From Blasia pusilla (lineage: Eukaryota > Marchantiophyta > Marchantiopsida > Blasiales), in contig CM114275.1 in the NCBI GenBank assembly GCA_050084515.1, positions 2,728,001 through 2,792,000 of the forward strand: a DNA stretch of 64,000 nt. The letters run 5' to 3'. Position 1 is the stretch's first letter. Each line of letters begins with the position of its first letter. The notes below the pieces were generated by a model. The model had not been told where the DNA came from. It saw nothing but the letters and a program-made list of their open reading frames with translations, and did no database searches. Position numbers and translations under genes: made by a program. Of this stretch, positions 33,187 through 44,769 are shown in pieces.

Positions 33187-33484
33187 CCTGTCCTACATAT
33201 ACACATCGCTATCATCGAAAACACACATAAACACGCACGATCCCATGCTAACTCATGGCATCCAAACAACGAGACAAGAAGTACCAAAATATCTCCAATC
33301 GCCCCCTTAGCTGTTGGTTAGGTCCCTCTAACTCCAGATAGCCATCTATCCCTACCTACCATGACATACATCTCTCGGACGCTAGAGCAACAAGGCAGGG
33401 TGCTCATGTGGCCCCATCATAAGTCGGCTTCTTGTCATCCATGTCACAGACACAAGCCAGAATATAGAACTACCTACTTTATGT

Positions 33485-34540
33485 ACATTTGGGACACATC
33501 CATCATCCCTGAGGAACCCTAGTCAGAGGTGGCGTGAAACATGCCATATGCCATCCTCTCGAACATCCATCACAGACTAGCATAGTGGCTGCACCATGAG
33601 CGGAACCACACAACATACACCGCAAGCTTGCATGAACTATTGCTAATCTCATATCAACTATATCGTCAATGTTTGGAAGATGACATGGCGCACAGTTACG
33701 CGCATGGTCCTTCCAAACCATACCATCGCGCCCCTCCAATAAGAGAACACCGGATGGCAAAACCTCACGCACTCTCAAGATGGTGCGCCATGTAGTCACA
33801 TCCAACGTCGTGGGTGTCGTCTGCTGCAAGTAGACATCGTCTCCCTGATGAAACCTCCGGATAGTAGGTCGATAACCACCTCCTCGAATATTCGCATACC
33901 TCCACGTATCCCGATGTTGCGCAATCACCAAGTTCTCAAACACCATGGGCATCACTCTCCAAAACAACTCAGCCCTCTAAGAATATGTTTGCATCCATAC
34001 CTCAGGGTCATCAAGGTTCAACACCTCACCAACTTCTCGACGAATGGCCGGAGGTAAATCAGGCTCTCGGCCATAAAGCAACAAGTATGGGGAGAAAGAC
34101 GCTAAGTATGGTTTTCCATCGCCAACCACGGCAACTGAAGGTCCCAATCTCCTAGGTGACCTCTCTGCAAGCCATACTTGCGTAGTCCTCTCTTCACCGT
34201 CTGCACAACTTGCTCTGCTAGCTCATTCACCTAAGGATGATCTTGCAAAGTAGTGTGGTGGTCGATCAATGCCTGATCATACAAGGCCTGAAACTCCCCT
34301 TGGAACTGTGTACCCTGGTCTGTCAACAGCTCAGGTGGTGCGTCGTAATGACTCAACACTCCATCTAGGAAGACATACGCTACTCCCTCACTTGCTTTGT
34401 CAGGAAATTCAACCAACTCTATCCACTTTGAGGACTGCTTGACCATCACCAACACATAACAACTTTGGTGCTCCGTCAAAGGCAAAGGTCCTTCAAAATC
34501 CAAACTCCATCTTTAACCTAAATCCATAATCGGAAGTGGA
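33485..34540 (-). pseudogene. Integrase with C-terminal PHD finger (element B)
   Basis: The catalytic core reads MDFEGPLPLTEHQS, SKWIELVEFPDK and LLTDQGTQFQGEF (34,231-34,503), giving the first two acidic residues. The C-terminal DNA-binding part follows (GDDVYLQQ, VREVLPSGVLLLEGRDG). It ends in a PHD finger with CMLCGSAHG, LVCDGCSRGWHMAC and WMCPKC (about 33,485-33,625). A TGA at 33,503-33,505 replaces the arginine codon CGA seen in element C. PHD fingers read histone H3 tails, so this module could steer integration in the way chromodomains do in chromoviruses. That role is inference. Confidence 0.8.
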
Positions 34541-34897
34541 TGCAAGTGTGGAGTCGGAGCATTGAACGATGCTCGGACTCGATCATGCATCTGGCAACAA
34601 ACTGCTGAACGTCAGTCTGCATGCCTCGCCATCAATACTAAACTTGGAGCAAGTTGTATGTCCGCTTCACTCCAAAATGATCCAACTCTTCATGGCATTT
34701 TGCACCAAACATGCTCTCTGCAAAGGATGAGGCACTACATGCACTCTTCCATCCTCCCATACTTGCAACACATGTGTGTCCTCCCATCGGAATCGTTTGG
34801 CTAGGTGTAGGATCCGATCTTGCTCTGAAGCACCCACTGTGCTCGCAACGTTGGCAGTACGTAGGTACTCCAAGACCACTCCATCGTCGTGAATATC

Positions 34898-36525
34898 TCA
34901 GCCACCTATCGTCTCCTCACGGGCCTCTGAATCTAAGGACTCTCCGTCAGACCTCGCCATCGAAGTCTCAGCAATATCAATAGCCAACAAGCCCGAATAG
35001 GCTGACACATGCCATCCTGGCACCAACTCCTCATCACTCTCATCATGCCAACGAGCTCCAGTCGTATCTTGTTGACTTGGGCATGGGTTACGGCTCAAAC
35101 CATCTGCATCCTGGTTGAGCGTCACAGGTCTATGCACCATATGGAAGTCATACTCATGCAACAAAAGAGCCCACCTCGCAAGCTTCCCTGTAAGCTTTCT
35201 CGAACTCCATCAACCACTTAAGTGGCTGATGATCAGTAATGATGGTAAGGGGATTGCCAAATAGATAACATCTAAAATTTGCGACAGCCCACACTGAAGC
35301 CAAGCACACACCCTCATACAAGCTATACTATGACTCTGCAGCGTTGTTCGAGTGACTACCATAAGCCACCACGAACTCTCTACCATCATCGTCATGTTGG
35401 GTGAGCATGGCTTCAAGCCCCAACATGCTCCAATCAGTATGCAACTGGAAAGGACGCCCCCTGATCGGTCTCCTCAATATGGGCGCAGACATCAATCTGT
35501 CCTTGAGCATCTGAAATGGTCTCTCTTGCTCATCCCTCCAATGCCACTTTTGATCCAGCTTGGTCATCAAGGTTAGCGACTTCGCAATCGAACTGAAACC
35601 CTTGACGTACCGTCGATACAAGTTTGCCAATCCCATGAATGCACGAATTTGACTCACATTTGTAGGGCGTGGAATGCATGAAATAGCCTCTATCTTCGTT
35701 TGTTGCACACCAAGGCCCCCTCGGTATATCGTATGACCCAAGTACTCAATCTGGCCATAGAAGAACTTGCACTTGCCTGGATGTAGCTTCAGCTCATGTA
35801 AGTGAAATTGTCAAAACACCTCCTCTAGATGTCGCTCATGCTCCTCAACCGTGGTGCTAAAGACTAGAATATGATTAATATAACATCTAGCAAAATCCAG
35901 ACTTGCCAAGATCCTATCCATGACCCTTTGAAATTCAGCCAGGGCGTTCTTTAACCAAAATGGTAAGAACCACCACTGGTACAAACAATCCTTCACGTGA
36001 GGATTGATGCCCCAAAATGCCATCTTCTGCCTGTCCTCCAATCTGATAGGTAGTTGATGGTATCCGACTCGCAAATCCAACAAATTGAAGACCTTTGCAT
36101 GCCCAATCACATCAAATATCTCCTCAGGGATGGGCATGGCATACCTATTGGACTTCGTCTGCCGATTGATAGGTCGATAATCTCCACACATTCGCCTATC
36201 CTTGTAGTCGCCATGCACATCCTTCTTGGCAAGCATGATAGTGGCAGATGCAATACTCTCCATGCGATATCTCCACTAGTCCTGCTCCAACCAAGTCCTG
36301 GCTCCTACTCTGAATCAAAGTCCTCTCCACGTCACTATACATGTAGGGTTGTTGAAAGATTGGCGTGTCACTCGACAACTCAATGTGGATCCCTGGACCC
36401 TTGAGCGTACCCAAATCATGCATACTAAATGCAAAATAGCTCCTATAACTCCTAAGGAATTGGTGTATCAGACGTCGCTCTCCTCCTGTCAACTTAAGGC
36501 CCATATATGGCTCCCAAGTCTCCAT
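34898..36525 (-). pseudogene. Reverse transcriptase-RNase H (element B)
   Basis: The minus-strand RT begins GPYMGLKLTGG-like at 36,525 (METWEPYMGLKLTGGERR). It shows the palm motifs CGDYRPINR and LLDLRVGYHQLP (35,811-36,263). The catalytic motif has decayed to YINH where YIDD is expected. The connection (FMGLANLYRRYVKGFS) and RNase H (HTDWSMLGLEAML; DADGLSRNPCPSQQD) follow in shifted frames. There is no polymerase activity to expect from this copy. Confidence 0.85.
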
Positions 36526-36891
36526 CGTGACTACCGTAGAACTCTACCGCACGGATGTAAGTGGTTGCTATGGTGCAACCCCGTCTCGGACAATAGAACT
36601 CTCATCTCCACGTGCAGTACCCTGAACCACGCTCGATGTTGTGTCTATCATCTCCTGGTGTACTTGCAAAACATCCCAAGAAGTCCAAGGGTGTATCTCC
36701 GGATCAACCCTCGTGTGTCTATCTCCTCGGATCTCGCTCCGAGCCACTACCACAACCGTCTTGGTAGGCATGTGTCTCACCAACGCAACTTTTGTGATAT
36801 GTTGCATCCTCAAACGACGTTGCTCAACTACTCATAAGCTGGAAATCCATGTCAAGCAATTCAGGTCCATCGCCTGACCTAAGACATGACG

Positions 36892-37756
36892 TCATGATGC
36901 CAATGATAGTGACGGTACTACCGTCACTCCTATGGGGAATCCCATCGCTCGCTCTTGCTCTTGCTCATCATCGTTGGGCTCCACCAACCTCTGTACTTGC
37001 TTATCCCAAACCAAGCCAGATCCGACCTCCTTGAATGCATAGGAAGCGGGAAAACTCGCCAATGTGGGAAAGGCTGCTCGTGGTATGCCAATCCTGTTGA
37101 CCATTGTCAACGGCGGTCGATCATCATGCCTCACTGCTTGTGATCGACGGCCTGGATCCAATATAGAATCCACCAACAAATCAGAGGGACGCTCCACTCT
37201 TGCATAAGCCCTCTGCAATATCTCATGTGGTACCAAGTTGGTCCATCAAAGACGCGAGCAATGTGCTCATGAATCCACACTCGTTGCATCTAACAACACT
37301 GCCGGGCTGATCCATGCGCGCACCTGATGTGCACTTGTCACCACGCGGGACCTCCAATCGCCCAAAATTGGCACATTCTCCAAAATGTAAGGTGGAGAAC
37401 GAGGTTGATGCTCTTGTCAATGTCGCAAGATCAACATCATTTCCCAAAACAACCTGGACTGAGTGTTAGCTAACTCCCTACCTTGTCCAACACTCGATTG
37501 GTCCTGACACGGCCAACCAACAATGACCAAGTCTATGGTCCCTACCTGCTCCAAGTCCTACGCCCCCAATAATGAAATGTCCCTCGAGAGGGAACTCTGG
37601 TAACCCTTGAATGGCGGACGTAGATAACAAGTCAGGGAAATGGAGGCGTAACAGCGCCACATGGTGAAGTGAAGCGCGCCTCGCAACATCATCAATCTCC
37701 ACATAAAGGTACTGTTGCACGCGCACTCGAGCATGCAAAATAGCAGCTAACATCAC
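36892..37756 (-). pseudogene. Cytosine-5 DNA methyltransferase lacking motif I (element B)
   Basis: Minus-strand reading: YLYVEIDDVARR, then the motif IV region GTIDLVIVGWPCQDQSS (PCQ codons at 37,504-37,512). Motif VI is ILENVPILGDWRSR (ENV at 37,372-37,380), and the C-terminal region includes FPASYAFKEVG, GLVWD and EQERAMGFP. The catalytic PC and ENV are both present. Compared with element C, about 430 bp upstream (C positions about 61,392-61,822) are missing, which removes the SAM-binding motif I. Frameshifts and a TGA after LILRH also occur. Confidence 0.82.
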
Positions 37757-38602
37757 TTGACTGCCATCCTAGTCTATAGGATACTGACTCCTCCCAATAA
37801 TCCAGGGAAAACCCCATTGGATATAACTGTGCTCCGCCAACCAAGACATCGTAGGACTCTGCATCAATCATTATCGCCTTGGCTCGCACCACGGACTCAT
37901 CTGTAGGATGTCATAAGTGAATCCTCACCATGACCTCCTGTCGGATGATATACTGTATGGTACTCCCTCCACCCAAGGATGTATGTATCCGGAATAGACA
38001 ATGCTCCACATCGGCTCTCGTCAAGCCCAATCCTTTGAATGACGCTTTCCCCAACATCAGTAGTTGCGCTCGTGAATCCAACAAGATGCGCTGCGGACTA
38101 AAAGCTCTACCTCCGGGACTCATCAACTGGAAGACCTCTCCCTGCTTATCCACCAACACAACACCAGGAGAAACCATGGCACGCTCCATCGCAGGTCTAG
38201 CAGGCATCTCGACCATCCTAGCAGGCGTAGCCTGCCATGAATCTGACGTGGACGGCGCGAGCATCCGCTCCAAGGGCAAATCCATCACCTCCTCTACAAT
38301 CACTTCAGAATACACTGCAGAAACTCCAACTCCACGCTCACATAGCGTAGCGGCCAGCCAAAAAAATCGGCGGGCGTACCTCCCAACGTCATAACATCGG
38401 AATCAAAAAATAAAGGAGCGCGGTACACAACGGTGGCCGCCCCCAACAACGTGCTTGACACATGCCACTCCTGAGCATCAGCAATAGACGTTGTCACACT
38501 TGCTTCTCCCATCGCTCTCCTCGCCTGCACACCAACAACATCACCAACTCTCCAAAAACTCTGATCTGGTTTCATCGATGGGGTCCTCATTGCTGCGGAC
38601 AA
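37690..38602 (-). pseudogene. Protease region (element B)
   Basis: Minus-strand frames 38,602-38,300 (WRVGDVVGVQARRAMG, an acidic linker) and 38,315-37,911 carry the aspartic protease RILLDSRAQLLMLGKAS, continuing TIQYIIRQEVMVRI and SYDVLVGGAQLYPMGFSL. The catalytic glycine is arginine (DSR), as in element A. In element C the same position reads DSG. Confidence 0.75.
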
Positions 38603-38972
38603 CGTGAAAGATTAAGGAAGCCTAGTCTATTTCTTGGCTTCCCCTTGCTGTGGATCCAACTCTGTGGCTACTCCACGCGTCTCAACTGCGGCAACGTCCA
38701 TCAGGGCAACCCCACACATCCAACCAAGATCCTTCATATCTTAGGCTGCATATGATGTTGATGCCATGGATTCGGCATCGGGTAACGTCAATGCCATAGC
38801 GGTAATCTGCTCCTGTAGCTGCTGTATCTGAGCAACCATCCAAGCCTCACATCAGGCGTCTCCCTCGACGCGTCTTGGTCGTGGGACTCTACCTCCTCCA
38901 CGGGCAGCTCCACCACCTTCTCAAGCAAATCCAACTCGTTATCCCCCAACAAGACCACCTGATGCACGATCT

Positions 38973-40338
38973 CTAGCCCATCCGGACCGGGTACTCACTC
39001 TGGCCCTCGCTCCGGACGTAACTCAGTATGTAAACTGAAACATCTGACGCGTGTATGACCATACCTTTGACAATAGTCATACGGATAAACTTCTTGGTGC
39101 AGCACCATCTCCTCCTCCATGCTGAGGCACACGTCCATGACCCTGACAAGTGCAATCGTGTTGATGATGGGCTCCAACACATGACCAACAAGTAATCATA
39201 GGCGGTTGCTGTTGAGCCGCATATGAAGGCGCAAGTCTCTATGGCACGACATTCCGGTATCCTCCCTAAGCTCGTGGTGCGACAATGGACCTATCTCGGA
39301 GTCCACGTTGCTGCATTGGTGGTGTAGACAATCGTGACTGATCTCGCTCAGAACCCATGGTAGCTACGCTCTCCTCCGCCATGTTTCGCTCATTGTTTTC
39401 GGCGGTCCTAAAAAAATCTCTTAACGTAGGGGAGGTGTTCATAAGAAGCACCCCCTCCCGCACCCGTGTCCGCAGGGTTTGGTCCAACATCGCGTACCAT
39501 AACTAGATAGCGTGAGCCTTTGTCATACCCTGAGTGACGTTGATCAAACGGCGCAAGCGAGTGTAAGCCTCACACAAACTCTCACCCGAGCGCCTCTGGA
39601 AGTCGTGGATGCTCCGTAACTTCTCCGTCCACACCCCTTGGTAGCTCGCCCTCAACTTAGTAGAAAACTCAACCAGGGGGTTGAACCTAGGATGAACCCA
39701 ACTAGACGGTGCAACTGCTCCACTGCCAATGACCCCTCCTAAAAAATCACTAGTGGAAGAGGAAGTAGCCTCTCCTGACTCCTCCTCCTCATCTAGGAAT
39801 GGATCCGTCCATGATACATAGTGTGGGTCATAGTAGAGTCGCCATGCTTGGGCATATCTGTGGGAGAACTCATGGTAATCGTCCATGGGTGCCCCCTCTA
39901 AATGCTGGAACTTACCATTCCATGTTGTAAACGGGTTGAACTCTCTAAAGTTCCTAGCCCGTTGTGAGTCACACCAACTCCTTAACTCCACAATGAAGTC
40001 GTGTAGCTGTATGGTGCCTACAGCACCCGAAAAACTACGCGGTCCTCTAACCCGGTCGTCCATCTCGTACGCCCAATTGGTTTGACCACTCAATGTGTAC
40101 GGTGGATCACTAACACACTCCTCTACACACTCCACCTTGTCTGAAGACGACGCAGAAGGAGATCGAGGCGGTCTCTCACGTGGAGACCCTCGAAATCTCG
40201 CACCACTCCGGGTAAACCCCCCAGAGCTACTCTCAGGTCCACTATCTTGCCTCTCAAAATCCTGAAAGGACGACGTGATGGCCCTCGTGCCCCTCTCACA
40301 ACGATCACTCTTAATCTTGCGAGTAATTCATCAATCAC
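38973..40338 (-). pseudogene. gag: gag (element B)
   Basis: The 210-residue frame 40,135-39,503 gives the capsid-like part (IQLHDFIVELRSWCDSQRA, APMDDYHEFSHRYAQ, FNPLVEFSTKLRASYQG, RSGESLCEAYTRLRRLI). A second frame (39,490-39,266) continues it. A degenerate zinc knuckle YDYCQRYGHTRVRC is read at about 39,020-39,080, with tyrosine where the first cysteine is expected. Upstream, an arginine/serine-rich N-terminus reaches 40,338. This supplies the particle protein of the family. Confidence 0.75.
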
Positions 40339-41883
40339 TCAAACTAAACATGCGACACTCAATCTACACTCTCTCATTGAGACATGTGTTGTGCGGCAAC
40401 AAGCAGCTTGGTGCGGCAAATCAACTGATCTATCGTCTCATCAACAAACCATCCTCAACTTTGGACATCCCACACAGGTCTATATCCCCTAAATCCATAC
40501 ATCATCGATGCTCCTAGCATAAGCACGAAACCCAATATCCCAAATAACTTCCCAATACCCGGAAATCCCTCACACGTACCGAGTAAGAGACTAAAATGGG
40601 TAATCAGACAATAATGTCGATGTCGCTCCTCGGCAACTGCAAATCTCGACCTCAACTCGGTCGTGGAGACAACTCCTCCAATTAGCAAGTCGTACTCATC
40701 TCGTACTGATGTTGCTCAAATCTCCTTGATGTGTAGTGCAAGTTCAATGGTCTGGTGCGCCACTAGTGCCACGGAATGGCTACACACAACATGGCACTCA
40801 GGAATGGGTGCGACACTCGGCGGCATACCCTCCTCAATGAGTAATTTACACACTAGTGAAGGAGCGGCTCCGTGATCGATACGGTGCGGTGTGGCCACAA
40901 GCGGCACGGCGCGGCAATCGGCGGTGCGTTGCGGCTACGGGCGTCACAACACGGTACTCGATTGCCGTCGAGCGGCTACCAATCACAACATAGCAACATG
41001 AAATGAAAACTCAAACACCATAACCCGAGGTCACCTGCCATCAGTGGTTGACGACGAAACTTTATGACGGTCGCGGCCAAACCAAAGTACATGGTGGCGG
41101 CGCAAGTCAGAGAATCAACGATAGTCGTGGAAGACCCTCCACTCTGCAATGGCGGCAATGGCAACCAAAGGGTGGACAACGGACGGACGCGGCTCTAAGC
41201 AGCGTTAGGCGGCGACGGCGGCCGACGGTGGACCGTTGACGATGATGGTTGATCGTTGACGATGATGGATGACGGATGACCATGGATGGTGGACCGTTGA
41301 CGGTGACTATGACGGCGACGGCCGCCGCCGGCATGGCGGCGGCTTTAGGGTTTGAACAATTTAACCCTACAAATTGCCTAGCTGTGGCAGTTTTGCAAGA
41401 TTGACCATAACTTTTTGCTCGCAAGTCCAAATTGTGCACCATCTAATGCACAGCGTGCACAGTTTCACGATCTACAACATCGTTAAAACATATTTTGAAT
41501 CAGACATTCGTGTAAAAAATGAAGGGGATTGTCATAAAGCCTAATGTCTCTTTCTTGTACACAAAATTTGGAAGCGCTTCCGCACTGATTTCTCCCAACA
41601 AAAATGTAAAACCTATGAAAATACAAATCAGCAAGCTATATAGTGCTCTAGAGAGCATTGTCATGGGGCAACTCGCCCCCATACTCAATCCCTATCAAAA
41701 ATTGGGCACGCGCCACTCTTCCGCACGAAAAATCGGTAAAGAAAACATCACCAATAAGCGGCTCTTGCTCCGGTGAGCACTCCCATGAAGCGCTGAACGG
41801 GAAATACAATCCCCAGCCTACAAAACCAGCGAATGACCAGCGAGCCCCCATGAAGCTCTCTCACTCACTCATTCTCTCTTTGT
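40339..41883 (-). other. Leader region of element B with short tandem repeats
   Basis: About 1.5 kb between gag and the right LTR-like repeat has no convincing gene. From 41,190 to 41,335 it is GC-rich with imperfect repeats of GTTGACGATGATGG and a GCCGCCGCCGGC-type run. I could not find the complement of the TGGTATCAGAGC primer site here. Confidence 0.45.
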
Positions 41884-42401
41884 AAAATAAGATCCAATCT
41901 CTCTCACAACACCATAGTTCTCACATGTGTGCACTCTCACATGTCTCTCTTAATGTCAAACCAAACCCACTCTCCTAATGAGAGGCTTGGGTTACAAACA
42001 TAAGACAAGCAAGACCATAGCTCTGCCATCTCATGCGAAGAGGTTCAACAAAGAGAGAATGAGCTCTCAAGCTCTCTCTCCTTGAGATATATCCCTCCCC
42101 TCTCCCAAGCTCTCTCCATGGTAATCTATGCTCCCAAGTCACCTCCTTGGCTCTTGACCTCTTGTAGGAGGTCAAGGGCAAATTACCAAAAATAGAAAGT
42201 CGATCATATACTCAAAATGGTACTTACCTAAAATAGTAAGTTCCTAAATATGGCTCTAAATGAGCCAAAACGAAGGGGAAACTTGCTCTCCTAGGTTTCC
42301 TGGGGCCTCACCAGGTCATCCTTGACCTATTGAGCTTGTCCTCTACTACTCACAAAGTTGCTCTACTTGATCAGGCCGAGTCTATCCTAAAAGACGCGAC
42401 A
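41884..42401 (-). repeat. Right LTR-like repeat of element B
   Basis: Direct repeat of 32,684-33,186 with a small insertion (GTGTGCACTCTCACAT) near 41,925. It ends GACGCGAC(A) at the junction with the solo LTR. On the minus-strand reading this would be the 5' LTR. Confidence 0.7.
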
Positions 42402-43160
42402 TTAGTGTTTGGGGAATTTGACTTTGTTTCGGACCATGAAGTTTATCCCCAAGATACGTTCACAACAAATAAGGGCACGTTGGAAAGTTTATTCTAAGAT
42501 GCTTCCAACACAGTGAAGATCTTAGCAAATGTATAAGTAGAGGCTAAGATATTGGCCAAAACTGAATGTGAGAGCAATCGGGTTGATGGCCAATCTGAGG
42601 GGCCCGACTGTCTTTCCCTAAAGTTAGGGGGACCCCGGTGATCCCCTGAAGTACAAGTAAAGGGGAGTCTCTCCAAGGAATCTTGGAACACAAACCCCAC
42701 TTTGAGCGCCAAATGGCGTCTCAAGGGCACGGGATGGAACGGGAGTATGACGTCGAAACTCGAAATCCAAACCTGATCCAAGGGAGTGGATTTCGTAAGT
42801 CACACTTGGATTCCAACCTAGGATTCCTTTTTGTGACTTGAGGGTAGGGACTCATTGGATTTCCCTTGGACATTTGGAACCGGCAGGCACGAAACACCGT
42901 TTGAGGTTCTTGAACCGACCTAAAAGTCTGTCCCAAGTCTTTCGAGACTTGCTTGTGTAATAAACCGCAAAACTAGGAAGGTTGACCTTGATGAGAGGCC
43001 GAGTCATGGAGTCGGCAAGTTAGAACCCTGGTTGATCGGGATCCGACTAACGTGAGTGCGTGTTTGGATGCAAATCAAGGTTGAGAGCGTGACCTACTGA
43101 ACACACGCTTCCGCAACAACAAAGATTAACGTTCAAGGAGAGTAGGCGCATGACACTCCT

Positions 43161-44560
43161 CCTCCTCACTCCTTCTCACTTTCCAAACAAGGGCTATCAG
43201 AACTTAAGTTCCGATGCCTCACGCAACAACTTCAACGTTGCTCTCTTGCACTCCCATATAGGTGATATGCTCATCTCAAGGAATCTATGTGGTTGCAAGG
43301 AATCTTTTTGGAATCTCCCTCAAATTAAATGAGCTCTATGTCTGGTCTCGTTTGCATTGTCATACTGAGTTTTTTGCGATTGTACCAATGGCGAATTCAC
43401 ATCTCCTAAAATCTTGCACAATCAAACACCATTGTGCCCTCCTTTCTTTCGCTTATGGCTTAATTATCCTCCTGCCCAACATTCATTTGATTTGGTCCAG
43501 AATCAAGCACACCTTACTCAAAATCAGCAACGAAGTGCCTAGGGTGTGTGCACACTCAATCAATTCATGATTGATAATGATTTCCTCATGAGAATTTGTC
43601 TCAGGAACTCCGTTTCTATAATTTGATCCTCAATTGCTCCACTCTTAAGAAACTCCACCAGAATTGAGAAGCCTGCCCCTCTGCAAATTCTGTCAAATTT
43701 GTTGCATGGCACAAATTTCACAATTTTGAACATCTGACTTTGATTTCGTGAATTCTTCTACCCCATGTCCTCCCACATGGTCAGAATATACTAGCTTGCA
43801 ATTCCTTAAAACCCCACAATACCACAAATTAAGTCCCACATTCTCTTCTATCGAGAACAAGTGTGCATCTCCTTAGGATAGAAAGTTGAATATGTAGTGT
43901 AAGCATTGATGGAATCTGCAATCAATTGTGCTTCATCCAAACAGCCATATTCATGAATCAGATACACATTATTATAACAGTAAGAGAAAGTGTACACAAG
44001 GACTCCCAAAATATGTGGGATCTTCCTTATTGATCGCTCCTAGCCCACTCTTCAAGAGAGAATCTAGGCTCAATACATGCAAGCTGCATCATATCACGGA
44101 TCCCAACACGGGTGTGCAATCCTAAGGAGATGAGCTCCAAATGAGCTTCATCCGAGATATACCTCACGGACACCTCCATGGGTGACTTGTACACATAGGT
44201 CACCTCCCTCTTAGCAGGTCACTACCAACTTGTAGAACATAGAGTACTAACTCCTTGACAACTACACATGTGGTCCCCTCATGAGACCAACTACCAACTA
44301 ACCCACGACCCTCTAGGTCCAAGTAGAGCCAGATATGGCTGGGAAGGTCAATCTCTCCAAGGTTTCCACTCCTCATAAAGGGAAGGGTGACCTACACTCG
44401 TAGCTCGCCTCCTAAGAGCATGTCACATATGACCTCTCAAAATTGGGAAGTAAAAGACCCCTCTAAAGCCTCAATACTATCTTGCCCTACATCTCATTTA
44501 CCATGACAACTAGTGCAATTGGGAGAAGCATGTATAAATGAAGTCAACGTACTATTTGGG
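43161..44560. other. Non-coding interval
   Basis: The first 100 bp resume the GGAACT palindrome region (copy near 43,199). I see no gene, RNA gene or clear transposon in the remainder. Confidence 0.4.
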
Positions 44561-44769
44561 ATGCTATATATGAGGAGCTTCACCAAATATGCTTGAATGC
44601 TCGTCCATCTCCAAAAGCTTTTTCATTGATGGTCCAGGTTGGATGGAATTTTTTTTTTATATAATCTTCTCCTTGCAAGTGTAAGGAGTGCAAGAGGCAT
44701 AGCTTTGGTTGTAGCGTCATTCGAAATAGCTACTCTATTGTTAGACCGAGGACGTACTACACATTTGTG

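Larger units (their letters stand above)
32556..42400 (-). mobile_element. Element B: Ty3/gypsy retrotransposon with cytosine-5 methyltransferase and PHD finger
   Basis: A 9.8-kb minus-strand element inserted in the solo LTR. Junctions are ACTAG (32,551-32,555) and ATTAG (42,401-42,405), a probable target duplication with one change. The order on the minus strand is leader, gag, protease, methyltransferase, RT, RNase H, integrase, PHD finger. A direct repeat of about 505-518 bp (32,684-33,186 and 41,884-42,401, ending GACGTGACA and GACGCGACA) behaves like the LTR. A 120-bp segment at its outer left (32,556-32,683) is duplicated inside (about 33,190-33,300) and also forms the left edge of element C, so the exact LTR limits are unresolved. 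The copy is dead. Confidence 0.85.
32278..43155 (+). repeat. Solo LTR of the element D family, split by element B
   Basis: 32,278-32,555 aligns with the left part of the element D LTR (GCGACCCTCAT, CCAAGCGGAACATC, AAACCTAGACCAAACG). 42,401-43,155 aligns with the rest, down to CTTCCGCAAC and GGAGAGTAGGCGCATGACA. Perfect 5-bp duplications CTCCT flank it (32,273-32,277 and 43,156-43,160) with no internal coding region of its own, so it is a solo LTR left by recombination. It is more diverged from the D LTRs than they are from each other. Confidence 0.85.

Noticed and set aside
37478-37756. 92-residue frame continuing past VGLGAGRD as a novel protein in element B
   Set aside because: It is the methyltransferase read out of frame after an indel. 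The correct frame gives GTIDLVIVGWPCQ.
41107-41442. 111-residue minus-strand frame rich in A, R and V
   Set aside because: It is produced by GACGATGATGG and GCCGCC simple repeats in the element B leader.
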